DNA of 64,000 nt from Lonicera japonica (GCA_021464415.1 CM038467.1:54828734-54892733); one strand, 5' to 3'; numbered from the stretch's first letter, positions 47,231-58,439 are shown. Program-made: numbers and translations. Notes: generated by a model not told the origin, from the letters alone.

Positions 47231-48080
47231 ATGAAGTTTTTTGTATTATTTGTTTCTCGTTAATTATTATAAAATTCTTTTTGAATTATTTATGCTGGTA
47301 GAAGTTGTCTAATTGACCACTGTGAAATGTGTACAGTACATAATCTATTGGAAAAAACATTATGTTGTTTATTCATACATCAATAGTTTATTGGACTTAT
47401 TATTTTCTGCACACATTGTTTAGTGCAATCTTTTTCATAAAATATAATGTTCTAAAAGGTACTACGCAGACCTAGGGCGGCCATGAGGCACCTAGTGCGG
47501 CCATGAGGCACCTAGTGCTTTGAGCACGTCTGCGGGGCCAAGAAGGTTAGGCAGTCATTTATTCATTAAAATACTATACTATAAGAAACCAACTTTAGTT
47601 ATTGTATGGGCATACGAGTTTACTAAGATAAAATTCCTTGTAATTCAAATATAGACAAAAAAAATATATTCCTAAACTAAAATGACCTGAAAACCCACTC
47701 ATCATGCTTGGTCTCCACCTTGACATCCTAGGTGGCATGTGGGGGTCTAGTTGGGGATTTTGAGAACACTGCCCTCAATTCAACTCCAAAATAGACTATC
47801 AGGACTGGCTTGGTCCATAAGCAAGCTGCTTGGAGCCGCTACAGAGGGTAATGGACAACCCATCGGAGCCAATCTTAAGAAGGTTGAGCCATTTTGGATC
47901 GTCAAAGGTTGGGGCACAGCCTTCAAAACCATGCTTTTAACTACTACTGGTGCATGTTGACCAAAAGTCGACCACCCACGAATGGACCTCTGATCCGCAG
48001 TCACAATGTTTTGAAAAGTGCCAAGTGGAAGGTGGGATGGTACTTAGGCTGTCTATATACTAGGTGGTTGATTTATGTAT
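47231..48080. other. Intergenic DNA
   Basis: Bases 47470-47550 repeat GCGGCCATGAGGCACCTAGTG twice, with GCCTAGG-like symmetry of a kind also seen near 35640-35690 and 51110-51150. Bases 47750-48040 are GC-richer and give overlapping frames on both strands, but I recognise no protein. Confidence 0.4.
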
Positions 48081-48081
48081 G

Positions 48082-50179
48082 TATTAGGGTATACCCGTGC
48101 CGTCCGGCACGATAAAAAGAAAGAAAAATAATAATTAGATAAAATATAATTATGTGACAAATGTGAGGATTGAAGATGTGTATGATTGTCTTACTTGTCC
48201 AATTAGACCTGAAATCGCATCGACCGTTTTATAATGTAACTAGGGTATACTCGTGCCGTCCGGCACGGTGAAATAAAAAAAATTTGATAATAGGTTAAAA
48301 AAATTAACGTGTGATAAATTTAAATCAACAAAATCAATCAGTTTATTTTGAACCCATTGTTTAGTCTAGTCTATTTTAACATTGTAAACAACTGAAACGT
48401 AAGTTCAATATATTTTCGTACTGAAAAAAACTAAAAGTATACCGGATTGGACGGGGCTGAGAAGAGTTTGCTGCTTGCTGTCTACTTCGCGAGCCTTCAC
48501 TGCCGGGCATCATTAAAGAGTCTTTTAATCATAATTCAATCACGTAACGTATGTCCTAAAAATGATAGATTAAGATGACCAATAGTGTACTAAAACATAA
48601 CATACGTCCTTAATGTTACACAATAATTTTTCTTATATTTTTTTGGCATAACTATATAGTTATGATGGATCTTGTTTAATTGATCTTGATTAGTATATTT
48701 TAAATATTAAATTTTTATTAAATTTTGAATTTTTTATTTTAAGTTATGGCATTTTTAATGTAGACAAAATTATTAGTATGTGAGAGTTTATTGTGTGTAT
48801 GTTATTGGTTTAAGTGTTTTAATTTTGATGTGACATCTTAATGTGTGTATAAAACTCATCCAATGGTGTAAATTAATGCACACCATAACATGTATATTTT
48901 TAACCATTAGATTTTTATATTTTTTTAAAAAAATTAGTCAAAGATGGTGTTTTATAATATAGATATAATAATCACACGGCACGGTGAAATAAAAAATATA
49001 TATAATAATAGGATAAAGAAAATTAACGTGTGACGAATTTAAATCGATAAAATCAATCAGTCTATTTTTAGCCCATTGTTTAGTTTAATCTAACGTTGTG
49101 AATAATTGAAACGTAAGTTCAATATATCCTCATGCTGAAAAAATTAAAAGTATATCGGATTGGACCGACTTGCTTTTAATTTTTTGAAGAGTCTTTTAAT
49201 CATAATCCAACCACGTAACATACGTCCTAAAAATGACAGATTGAGATGACCAATAATGTACGAACACATAACGCGAGTCCTTAATTATATAGTCATGATG
49301 GATCTTGATTAGTAGATTTTAAATATTAATTTTTTATTAAATTTTGAATTTTTATTTTAAGTTATGGGATTTTTAATGTAAAGAAAATTATTAATATGTG
49401 AGAGTTTATTATGTGTATATTATTGGTGTGAGTGTTTTAACTTCGATGTGACATCTTAATGTGTGTATAAAACTTATTCAATGGTGTAGAACTAATGCAG
49501 ACCATTAGATTCCTATACTTTTTGAAAGTTATGGCATTTTAAAGTTTTTTAAAAATTTGATGAGAGATAAAAGAAAAAAATATTATATTTAAGGTAGGTC
49601 GGACCCTAGTATAAAAAAATTCCGCCCCATTTGGCTCTGTTCGGATTAAAACATATTTGATCAGGATATTTTATTATTTTTAATTTTATTTCAATATCTT
49701 TTATTCATTGTATAATATTTTCAATAACTAATGAATTGGAAATATGTTAAGTGTGCCTTTATAGTTGTAATATTTTATAAGTTTTATGCCATTATAGTTG
49801 TAACGTTTTATAAGTTTTCTTGTATCTTTTTGTATACATAATTTAATAATCACAATGGATCTTGATTTGTAGATCTTGATAAATATATTTCAAATATATA
49901 AATTTTATTTAAAGTTGGATTTGTAAATTTAAAGTTATGGCATTTGAAAGTTTTTTAAAAATTTGATGAGAGAGAAATGTTGTAGAAAAGTAGAGAGATG
50001 TAAGAGTTATATTTGTGTATATGTTTAGGGTGTGAGTAAATGTTGAGTTGATTTGACATCTTAATGTGAGTATAAAAGTGATCTAATGGTCTAAAAGTGT
50101 TAACACCATAACGAATTAATATGAGACATTGGATCGATTTATTATTTTATTGAAAAAAATCTTTGTTTTATAATATAGA
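48082..50179 (-). repeat. Cluster of Helitron-derived AT-rich copies
   Basis: Three or more related segments. A partial copy starts at about 48085 with TTAGGGTATACCCGTGCCGT. A full copy is at 48240-48963. A further copy starts at about 48972 (CACGGCACGGTGAAATAAA). A terminus GTTTTATAATATAGA then T lies at 50165-50180. Shared interior phrases include AATCAATCAGT(T/C)TATTTT, GTGTGTATAAAACT and TGATGAGAGA(G/T)AAA. The blocks near 49900-50030 and 50640-50765 are near copies of each other. Confidence 0.6.
48240..48963 (-). mobile_element. Non-autonomous Helitron, 724 bp
   Basis: Read on the minus strand it begins TCTATATTATAAAAC, preceded by A, and ends with the hairpin CCGTGCCGGACGGCACG, then AGTATACC and CTAG, followed by T. 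A 5' TC, a 3' hairpin with CTAG, and insertion between A and T without target duplication are the structural marks of Helitrons. No RepHel coding. Confidence 0.65.
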
Positions 50180-50180
50180 T

Positions 50181-51600
50181 GATGTTATGAGTGTATTTAA
50201 AAGATAAAAAAAATATTATATTCGAAGTAGATCGAATTGTAATATAAAAAATTATCTCCCTAAAATTGCTTCGATCATTTTATATTGTAATGGTGTTATT
50301 AGTATATTTAAAAGAAAAAATATTATATTTGAGGTAAGTTGGACACTAATATAAAAAAAATTCACCCAATATTCGAGGTAGGTTGGACACTTATTTTTAA
50401 TTTTATTTCAGTATCTTTTATTCATTGTGTAATATTTTCAATAACTAATGGATTAGTAAATTTGATGAGAGAGAAATGTATATTTTCAATAACTATTATA
50501 TTTGTAATGTTTTATAAGTTTTATATGCCATTATATTTGTAATATTTTATAACTTTTTCTTGAATTTTTTATACATAATTTAATAATCACAATGGATCTT
50601 GTTTTGTAGATGTTGATGAACATATTTCAAATATATAAATTTTATTAAAGTTGAATTTGTAAATTTAAAGTTATGGCATTTAAAAGTTTTTTAAAAATTT
50701 GATGAGAAAGAAATGTTGTAGAAAAGTAGAGAGATGTAAGAGTTATATTTGTGTATATGTTTAGTTATAAAGGAAATACAAGATTTACTTTTTTGAAAGC
50801 AAAGTATTAATAATTGAACTACTTGCTTCGATTCATAGTTTTAAGGATACGCTCTGTAGAAAATATCCATTCAGATTAGCTCAATATTTAAAATGAATAA
50901 TCATTATTTTTAATAGGACCTATGAAATACAGTGAGTTTATGAGAATAATAAACAGGAAGCAAGTAGAAAATACAATGGCTTCCATGTGTAGCACAACTT
51001 TATAGAAGACAAATAGTGATGCTTTTGATGACCTTTTGTGTGTTTGTGCTAGAGTAATATAATGGAGTGCCTATAGATCCTTCTGCCCAGCCACCCTATC
51101 ATATTTTAGTCCTACCACCTAGGTGAGGTGGAAAGACACTGCCTGGTGCCTAGGCTGATTTTAAAACATTGCTCACTCGAAGCACAACACGGGCCTATCA
51201 ATACAGTCCGACCGGCCATCAGGAAGGCCCTTTTAGGTGTTACCCTATGGGGTCGACACCTAATCCTAAGGTCGGACTACACACCAATGTGTCTAATTAA
51301 CTTGGAACTTTTTTTTTTCCCTTAAAAAATGTTATTTAGATTGAAAAAATAAATTCTGGCACCTTAAGTAGCATTTATTTATGCATCTTTGCACAGTCTT
51401 ATATTTTGTTGAATTAAAAATTGGTTAGCTAAAACATTGGTTGATATCACTTTGAACCAGGAGTGCGGCATGTTACACAAGCATATCTGATGGTTACTTC
51501 TGCGTGTTTAAAATGGGGTAAAAAATGAAGCAAACCTCTTAAGAACTAGAGAAACCCCTAAACTAAGAAAATGGTGTGAATACCCCTTGTGTCTTGGTAA
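50181..51600. other. AT-rich intergenic DNA
   Basis: Left part is more Helitron-like debris (block 50640-50765). Bases 51110-51270 are GC-richer and contain CTAGG(T/C)-type symmetry. No gene is seen. Confidence 0.45.
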
Positions 51601-51619
51601 AAATTGTTTGTGTCACTAA

Positions 51620-51889
51620 GGGTCTGTTTGATAAAAAGTTAAAAAATGATTGAAGACACTACTAATTTTTATGAGAAGCTGGAAAAAGATATGAGTGATT
51701 TGGTGAGATGTCCATCTTTTCCTCTTTGGTCATGGGACTTTTTTCTCACCCACCGCCAAAGAATATGTTCCATGGAAAACTGAAAAACAAATAGAACATT
51801 TCACCAAATCACTCATCTCTTTTTCTAAATTCTAATAAATTTTAGTAGTGGTTACAATCATTAACTAACTTTTGTATCAAATGCGCCCC
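51620..51889. mobile_element. Fold-back MITE, 270 bp
   Basis: The arms pair over most of their length: GGGTCTGTTTGATAAAAAGTT with the inverse of AACTTTTGTATCAAATGCGCCCC, and AAAAAGATATGAGTGATTTGGTGA with its inverse near 51800. The target duplication is unclear. It lies about 280 bases upstream of the first recognised exon of the gene at 52171. Confidence 0.7.
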
Positions 51890-52170
51890 AAAGACTTTAT
51901 TTCCAGCAAAAAGTTGAAAAATTGCAGAAGGTTGAAACTGTTTGGGGAGTTTGCTGCAAAACTAAATAGCTTAGAAGGTAAATTTGCAATTGGACGTATG
52001 ATTCAGGGGCTTATTACAATTTACCCTTTAAAAAATTCTCCATGTTCTCAAGTCTCAACAAGAAACGGGAAAACATAGACGATATTAGTTTTCTTTATTG
52101 AGTGGGATTTGTTTAGTATAATGCCTTTGTGATTTTGATTTCTAACTTTGCTTTTTATTTGTTTTTGTAG

Positions 52171-52336
52171 AAAGGGATCCCTGTTATGAAGGAATACTGG
52201 GGTGCATTTGTATCTAATATTGAACCTACTGTGCAATCACTAACTGCTAATACAGTCTATGTTTACCATTCGTCCAAGAGTATTATGGGACCTTATTTTT
52301 ATCAAAATACAAAAGATTGTGGATCCTTACTTTCAG
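52171..52336 (+). other. Exon with one-base frameshift
   Basis: Acceptor GTTTTTGTAG and donor CAG|GTATATC. Reading from AAAGGG gives KGIPVMKEYWGAFVSNIEPT. After GGACCT a run of five T replaces the expected four, and the other frame then gives FIKIQKIVDPYFQ, the family sequence, which joins the next exon in phase. Confidence 0.8.
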
Positions 52337-52424
52337 GTATATCAATGTATGTCATTTTACGATTTTTTTTTCTTTTTTCTTTTCAGATGACGTTTCCTCA
52401 GTGACATAGCTTCATGTATTGCAG

Positions 52425-52580
52425 GAGGCTAAGAAAATCACTAAGCCATACATCAACCAAGTTTCAACAGTTACGAAACCATATGTTGTTAAAACAAGAA
52501 CTTTCTTGAAGCCTTACACAAAGAAAGTTCACCGTGGTTATAAGAAGTTAATAAGAACTACCACCGGATACCATCGTCAC
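52425..52580 (+). other. Intact exon, 52 codons
   Basis: Acceptor TATTGCAG, donor CAC|GTAATA. Encodes the repeated 'KPY' segment, the best-conserved part of the family. Confidence 0.85.
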
Positions 52581-52819
52581 GTAATACTTCCCCTCATTTG
52601 TTCTTGCAGTGTACATACTATGCTTTTGAGTAGGCAATGGAACATTTTCATGTGCAAAGCAGATAATAAAACATTTCCTATAATTCAAGCACAACAAAAG
52701 AATAAAATAAACAAAAATAATAAGATAGTGAAAAATTTGCCAGCACATCTAGGATCATGGCTTATCTTTTCACCAATTAATGGCCTAGGCAAAGTGGCTA
52801 GGCTATCACACAGACAAAA

Positions 52820-52975
52820 GTCCCATATGGAATAAATATAAAATGTGGGAGTGGTGTATGAGCCCGCAGGCACCCTTCCCTTGCAAGCCTTTTTTTGGTG
52901 CAAGTTCTACCCACGGGTTCGCACCATTAGTGTCCTGAATTGCACGAACCACTTTTGTCAGTACAATTGGAGTCC
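52820..52975. repeat. Repeat also present at 55665-55805
   Basis: GACAAAAGTCCC...GGAATAAATA...GGGAGTGG(T/C)GTAT...CCCTTGCAAGCC...CGGGTTCGCAC(C/T)(A/C)TTAGTGT in the same order at both places. It is probably a fragment of a Copia LTR family. Together with the Copia fragments between them, they look like parts of one nested insertion in the intron. Confidence 0.6.
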
Positions 52976-54932
52976 TTGGTGTTAGTAGTATAGTGTACAA
53001 TCTGTATATTAGTAGTAGGGGTATTTTAGTCATTTATCTTTTTTTGTTTTCTACTTTTCTGTAGTATGTTAAAGATCGTTATTGAGTTATTTTGTATTGT
53101 ATATTTTGCATCAACTACTTAATAGAATAGTTTATCTTTATTCTTCTTTCTCTTTTGTACGAATATTGAAATAATACTTAAATGGTATCAAAGGTCTCAA
53201 GTTTCGCAAGGTCTCGGGTTCGATTCTTGGTGTTTGCAATTCTTTCCTCCCTCTTGTTAGTGGTAAAAAATTGCATGTGCACTTGGTGCACCTTGGTGAC
53301 TCTGTCAATGTGCAAGCGGGGGTCGTTCATGAGGGGGTGTTATGCATTGTTGGCCCGCTACGTAACATGTTACGCTTTTGGGAGAGATTGTTACTAACCC
53401 TATGTAGTGTTTGGCTCCCACGGGCCTCCTGGTCATACCCCTACGTATTATTTTAATTGGAGTGCTATTCAAATAGCACACAATTTTGTTTTCCATGAGT
53501 GCATGAAACTCATTGAGAATGACCGTCACTTTGTGCATCATCATCTTCAGCTGGGCTCCATCTCTCTCCCTTCCCTTATTTCAATGTCTCAATTGGCAGA
53601 CTTCTTCACAAAAACACATGCAATACTTGTGAGAATCCGCAAATGCGACCCCCGGGTCTCGTCCCCGTTCGTTGGGCATCTGAAACGTCGGGAAGGATCC
53701 CGTCGTTCCATTTGCTTGGAGTTTGTGTTGATAATTCATATCGGGTGTCCCTACGTCTATTTTAGATGCAAAGGGGTTCGTTCAGAGTCGCCAGTACGTT
53801 TTACGAGAAAACGGAAAAAAGGGTTGTGTAAGGGGAAAGGCTACAGATAAGCCTTTCTTTACACGTTTGTCTACGAAACCAGGATTCTATAGGGTTCAGG
53901 AACTATATTACGGTTTGGGAAGGTGTTAAGCACCCATTCCGCCCTTTCGGTCTCTAGTGGACTTATATGTTTATTCTATGTTGAAAAACTTGGATGCTTT
54001 TACTGACAGTCTACTACTTTTCAAATGAAAACCCTAATTTCTGGGGGAAAAACGGGAAAGGGATAGAAACCTTTGTGTTCCGAGATCCGATGTTTTTATT
54101 ATTGAAAGATGTAAATACAAATGACAAAAACCTTTTATTTTGAAAGAGTATCCCGTATTATTTCCTCAGATAATGACGGTTTTCTCGTGTTGTGATTGCT
54201 TTTGTAAAAGTTCGGATCTTGTATCGGGACTAATTTAATGTGGAACTAGAACTCTTTGAGGAGAGTTATCAGACACGTCGCAGTCTATAGAGAAGACAGG
54301 ATATGTTGATTTTAATTCCTAGATAAGTCGTATCAGTCCGGGTTTTGAAAACAGAATTTTATCTGGACGATAGTCTACTTATTCTTTTGGTTTTGCAAAT
54401 GGTTTTATCAGGGTCTTTTATTTTGAAGATGGTAGACTATTTATAACTTGGCAATAAGTTTATTCAATTAAAACGAGGACAAAACAACAGAAATAAAACA
54501 AGTACACAGACAAACCTGTTTTTCGGGCGCGTTAGAAACCTAGCACAACCACGTTGCCACTTCGCTTACCAGGACGGGGATCGAATTCTAAAAGTTCACA
54601 ATAAAGCTAATATACAAATATCTTATTTAATTACTAGAAGAGACTTTGTTTACCTTCCCGACGAGAATAATAATAAGAAAGAAAATATAATACGGCAGAG
54701 AGATCTCCGGCGATAATAATCTTCTCCTTCTTCAGATATTTCCGAGAATTCGATTCCCGAGACTGGACACGTCGGGTGTCGAGAATAGATTCGATAATTC
54801 TTCAGAAATAAGACGATAATAGAAAATACTAGACGAAAGATCAGAAAATCAGATCATAGACCCGCAATTCTACTCTAAAACTGCTGTTTTTTGCTCTGAT
54901 GTTGGTGTCCTCAAACCCTTGGGGATGATGGC

Positions 54933-54942
54933 CTATTTATAG
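54933..54942 (-). promoter_or_regulatory. TATA box of the solo LTR
   Basis: CTATAAATAG on the minus strand, about 17 bases downstream of the nearest palindrome of the array. It marks the LTR core promoter and fixes its orientation. Confidence 0.6.
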
Positions 54943-54958
54943 TGACGAAAGGGCATAT

Positions 54959-55250
54959 GTCGCGCGACATTTGGGTGTATGTCGCACGACAATCTTGATT
55001 GTCGCGCGACATTTACTTTAATGATGACGTGGTGGGGCAAATGTCGCGCGACATTTGGGTGTATGTCGCGCGACAATCTTGACTGTCGCGCGACATTTAC
55101 TTTAATGATGATCTGGTGGGGCATATGTCGCGCGACATGTCCCTGGAAAAGGGGATTGTCGCGCGACATGTCCCTGGAAAAGGGGATTGTCGCGCGACAT
55201 GTCCCTGGAAAAGGGGATTGTCGCGCGACATGCTTGAATGTCGCGCGACA
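54959..55250. repeat. Array of TGTCGCGCGACA palindromes
   Basis: Eleven copies of the 12-base perfect palindrome TGTCGCGCGACA (one has CGCACG) in 292 bases. Linkers are TTTGGGTGTA, ATCTTGA(T/C), or a TGTCCCTGGAAAAGGGGAT unit repeated three times in a 35-base tandem. It is by far the most CpG-dense spot in the window. The overlapping frames on both strands are by-products. Confidence 0.95.
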
Positions 55251-55664
55251 TTTCACTTTAAAACATGTTTGTTTGGCCAACGAACCCTTTCGGGGCAGTT
55301 TCGGTGTGTTCGGGTGAGTTCCGGACTCAAAAAAAGTACTTTTGAAGGTCGTTAGGGTTCTTGCAGGAGTCACGGATCGGGGTGTCTACAATACTCGTTA
55401 TGGCTTTCTGCTTAGCAAACTCACAATACATCTTGCCACCGCATCATGAGTTTGAGGGGCTGTGTAGTGTATATTTTGTATATTAGTAAATTATTAGGGG
55501 CGTTTTAGTCATTATCTTCTTTTGATACACTTGGGTTGATTTACGGGTGGATCTCTCACTCTCTTGTCATAACAAAGTGATCCCAAGCGCCCGGCCACCT
55601 TGGGTTCCAAGGGAGGGAAGGGTACGCAGGGTGGAGCAATTTCAACGAGGACGTCAAGGAGTGT

Positions 55665-55805
55665 TGCCAAGACAAAAGTCCCTTGTAGAATAAATAGAAG
55701 ATTTGGGAGTGGCGTATAAACCCGTGGGTACCTTGTCCATGCAAGCCGGTTTTCATGGGCAACTACTACTCGCGGGTTCGCACTCTTAGTGTTCGAATTG
55801 GAACA
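55665..55805. repeat. Second copy of the 52820 repeat
   Basis: See 52820-52975. Same orientation, moderately diverged. It lies just beyond the Copia 3' LTR remnant. Confidence 0.6.
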
Positions 55806-56057
55806 AAGCCCTCAATATTCATCTTGGAATTAACATTTTTCTGATGATCTATTGTTGATAATCAACAATATCGGAACGGACTTAGAAAGAAGTTTCCTTG
55901 TTGATTTTAGGTGAAGTTCTTACCTTGAGATGAGTATGAATACTATAACAGATATTGTAAGCCCTTTTATATTAATTTAACTAGTAAATATCATCTTGAA
56001 ATATTAAGGAGAGCCTAGGTCTGCCTTGACCTTAATGCCACTGACTCTGTGGTTGAT

Positions 56058-56620
56058 ATTTTTTTTTTTGATCAGAAACGAAGCTTATATTGAAATGAAA
56101 AATCAAATACAAGAAAAAAAGAGGCTGCAATTGGACGAGAGATCCAAAGCCTTAAAACCAAAAAATAAAAACTAATTGCCTAAAATCAGACCTCCACCAC
56201 CTGATCAAGCAACAAAAATCAGTTTCCCCAACCTACACTATAAATCCTACCAACAGCAGAAACTAGACGACCGGGCTAAAAAACTACAATCCACTACTCC
56301 AGAGCTGCTTTCCAATCTCTAGCTAAACCAGAAACACAAAGACTGCCAAACACACTTGAGGAAGAAGCCCACATAGATGCCGTAGCCTTGACTCTGTGCC
56401 AAATTTCCTCCTCACTTTCCACTTTGTCTTCGAAGATTCTAGAATCTCTCTCTCCACACACACCACAAAACTGCCCATACAGCTACTTCTCCACAAAATT
56501 TTAGATCTCTTCTTATTTCCCTTAAAATACCACCTTTCAACAAGTAGATTATACCACAAACTTGGAGCTCCGAATAATACACCAAATAATGTGCACAAAA
56601 GAACAATGCAATAGCAAATG
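56058..56620 (-). mobile_element. 5'-truncated LINE tail
   Basis: A plus-strand T-run at 56060-56071 is the poly(A) end of a minus-strand insertion. Upstream of it in minus orientation is the last part of an L1-type ORF2: AVLWCVWRERNSRIFED, EEEIWHRVKATASMWASSS, then a stop. A shorter, shifted frame overlaps it. Inserted in the long intron before 57100. Confidence 0.7.
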
Positions 56621-57099
56621 GTCTAAAACATCTAGGATTAAACTTGTACTAGTTTCTGCAGTGGCAAAGCCAAGGACATTTTACAAGGTGGGCAGGAATA
56701 TGATATACACTCATTTTTGTCATATCAATATCGAAACAATTATGCATACAATTTTACACTTGGGCATTTCTAAAAGTTTACAGCGATTTCAAACTTGCAG
56801 TAGAATAGCACCGATTTTTGTAGGTATCTCTGCATTGGTCTAGATGCGAGACATGATGTTCAGAGCAGAGATATCTTTTAGTTTCATATATGGTCCGCAC
56901 CTTTAGGAACAGATTTTTGTCGCTGAAAACATTGGGATAACATGGTGCAAAGTTTATGTTAATTACAAATGGCATCTGTTTTTCTAATTCTTTTTTTTAA
57001 CAGTTCTACTATTGATAAAAGAATCTTCCCCAATATTTTTAGGACTTCATTCTCCTTATATTCTTTCAAATTTTACTAATGTTGCTTTCATTTGTAAAG

Positions 57100-57180
57100 G
57101 TCCGAGCTACGATTCATGAAACCCTTAAAGAGCACGAGTTAACGAAACCTCTTGCAACCAATGAGCTGGTCTGGTATTTG
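57100..57180 (+). other. Intact exon, 27 codons
   Basis: Acceptor TTTGTAAAG, donor TTG|GTATGT. Encodes VRATIHETLKEHELTKPLAT followed by NELVWYL. Confidence 0.85.
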
Positions 57181-57252
57181 GTATGTATTATTATGGTTAT
57201 TGTTATTGCTGTTGTGAGGTGTTGTAAATTGTCGTTTTGTTTTCTTTATCAC

Positions 57253-57485
57253 TGAGGGCTCATTTGGTTTGAGTTTTGGGAAAGGAATAGGCATTTTCGA
57301 TTCCAAGAATGCTCCTCTCCTAGAATTTGAAATTCCTTGCCAATGTATTAATAAGCATAGCTTGCTAATATCTTAATTCTCGTTCCTAGGATTCCTGGTT
57401 CTGTTACAAAACTGGAACCAGACATTGGAATCTCAGATGAACCGGGATTTAGGATGCCAGGAACAATCTAAGGAGCAAAGCAAAC
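57253..57485. repeat. Possible MITE in the intron
   Basis: GGGCTCATTTGGTTTGAGTTTTGGG at the left and ...GCAAACCGAACCTGAAG at the right are loosely inverse, and GGAATAGGCATTTTC/CTAGGATTC phrases recur inside. Weak support. Confidence 0.35.
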
Positions 57486-57574
57486 CGAACCTGAAGTTTA
57501 GTCACCATACAACAGTGTGGATCATTACAAATTTGAACTAAGATCCTAATTTATTTATTTTTAAACTAATGCAG

Positions 57575-57636
57575 ACTACTTCTTTAATGGCCCTGCCTGT
57601 GATCTTGCTTTTTCAAACAGCTTCATCCATGTTTCG
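57575..57636 (+). other. Intact exon, TM segment
   Basis: Acceptor ACTAATGCAG, donor TTTCG|GTTAG (phase 2). Encodes the hydrophobic TTSLMALPVILLFQTASSMF. Confidence 0.85.
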
Positions 57637-57787
57637 GTTAGTTTCATCTTCATTATAATATTTTGGTTCATAACAGCATCTTATATTTGATGGACTAACT
57701 GGAATTTTTTTACAATTTGGTCTATATATATATATTTTGAATTTCTTTTTTTGATGTTTATTACACGAATGTTTACAAATGATGCAG

Positions 57788-57890
57788 TGAAAAGCCAAAG
57801 AAGCGTGTTCGTAGTTCCCATACGGGCCATCATACCCGACGTAGGCCTAAACGGATGCATCCAGACAAGCGAACTGCCGATGCATTCTGA
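57788..57890 (+). other. Last coding exon
   Basis: Acceptor AATGATGCAG. Encodes a Lys/Arg/His-rich tail that ends HPDKRTADAF and a TGA at 57888-57890. Confidence 0.85.
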
Positions 57891-58439
57891 TAAATAGTTC
57901 AAGGTATATACACTAGGGGTGTTTCGGATATATATATATATATATATATATGCATATAAAGTGTTATGCTAGACTCACCAAGTTCATGCACAAAAAGCAT
58001 ACGCAAATGAGTTTTCACTGGATCCCAAATGCATGTCATGGAGTCCATTTACACTATCCAACCAATCACAAGGTGGCGCGTTATTCTGATTACAACTTTT
58101 GTGCACATTTTTTGTGAGTCTTGCTTTTGATCTATTACTATAGCCCGGCTTGTAAAACGACTGGTCTGTTTTAAGACTCCTCTTTAGGGAGGGATGTTTG
58201 TGGCTAAGCCTGTTTGTTGCATATATATATATATATATATATCAATCATTCTCTAAGAGGAAGACCCTTTTCTTAAGAAAAATATTCATCCATCTTGAGA
58301 GGTAAACAAATGAATTTATTTTGTGGAATTTTGTGAACATGGATCTCTATAATAAGTAGAATATTTCCACAGTTTCACCGAGTTAAATCGAGAATTGATG
58401 AGATGAGCATAAAACATTTCGACAGCTGTAATTGCATGC

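Larger units (their letters stand above)
53628..55390 (-). mobile_element. Solo LTR with CG-rich palindrome array
   Basis: ATACT occurs at 53623-53627 and 55391-55395, a perfect target duplication. On the minus strand the unit begins TGTAGACACCCCGATCCGTG and ends GCGGATTCTCACA, 1763 bp. No internal coding. It splits the RNase H codons of the Copia remnant, so it is the younger insertion. It has a TATA box at 54933-54942 (CTATAAATAG on the minus strand) and an array of TGTCGCGCGACA directly upstream of it. Confidence 0.85.
52980..55525 (+). mobile_element. Deleted Copia element in the intron
   Basis: The 5' LTR (about 52980-53180) starts TGTTAGTAGTATAGTGTACA and is followed by TGGTATCAAAG (53183), a good initiator-Met tRNA primer site. 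Almost all of gag-pol is missing. What remains at 53451-53622 is the RNase H end (FNWSAIQIAHNFVFHECMKLIEND...SQLADFFTK). A nested solo LTR cuts it, and a last piece resumes at 55396 (YGFLLSKLTIH). A purine-rich GAGTTTGAGGGGC precedes TGTGTAGTGTATATTTTGTA at 55461, the start of the 3' LTR, of which only about 65 bases align. Confidence 0.7.
52171..57890 (+). pseudogene. 3' part of an At2g24420/At4g31340-like gene
   Basis: Five exons with GT-AG borders: 52171-52336, 52425-52580, 57100-57180, 57575-57636, 57788-57890. Spliced, they encode the C-terminal part of a conserved plant protein annotated as 'DNA repair ATPase-related' or 'myosin heavy chain-like': IPVMKEYW, SNIEPTVQSLT, then EAKKITKPYINQVSTVTKPY, LKPYTKKVHRGYKKL, KEHELTKPLATNELVWYL, a hydrophobic TM segment and a basic HHTRRRPKRMHPDK tail. 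Exons 2-5 are intact and in phase. Exon 1 has one extra T in a T-run near 52297, so it is 166 not 165 bases and shifts the frame. The upstream coiled-coil exons and start codon are not recognisable in the window. It is either a truncated pseudogene, or a real gene with a sequence error and far-off 5' exons. The known proteins have an N-terminal signal peptide and coiled coil; molecular function is unclear. Confidence 0.8.

Noticed and set aside
51890..52078. Upstream exon of the coiled-coil gene (QKVEKLQKVE-like reading)
   Set aside because: The short Lys/Glu string resembles a coiled coil, but the frame has no good splice sites and no match to the family segment expected there.
54933..55373. 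Overlapping 79-146 codon frames on both strands with repeated CRATF/VARQS peptides
   Set aside because: They arise from the TGTCGCGCGACA array, which has no stops in several frames. The peptides are purely repetitive.
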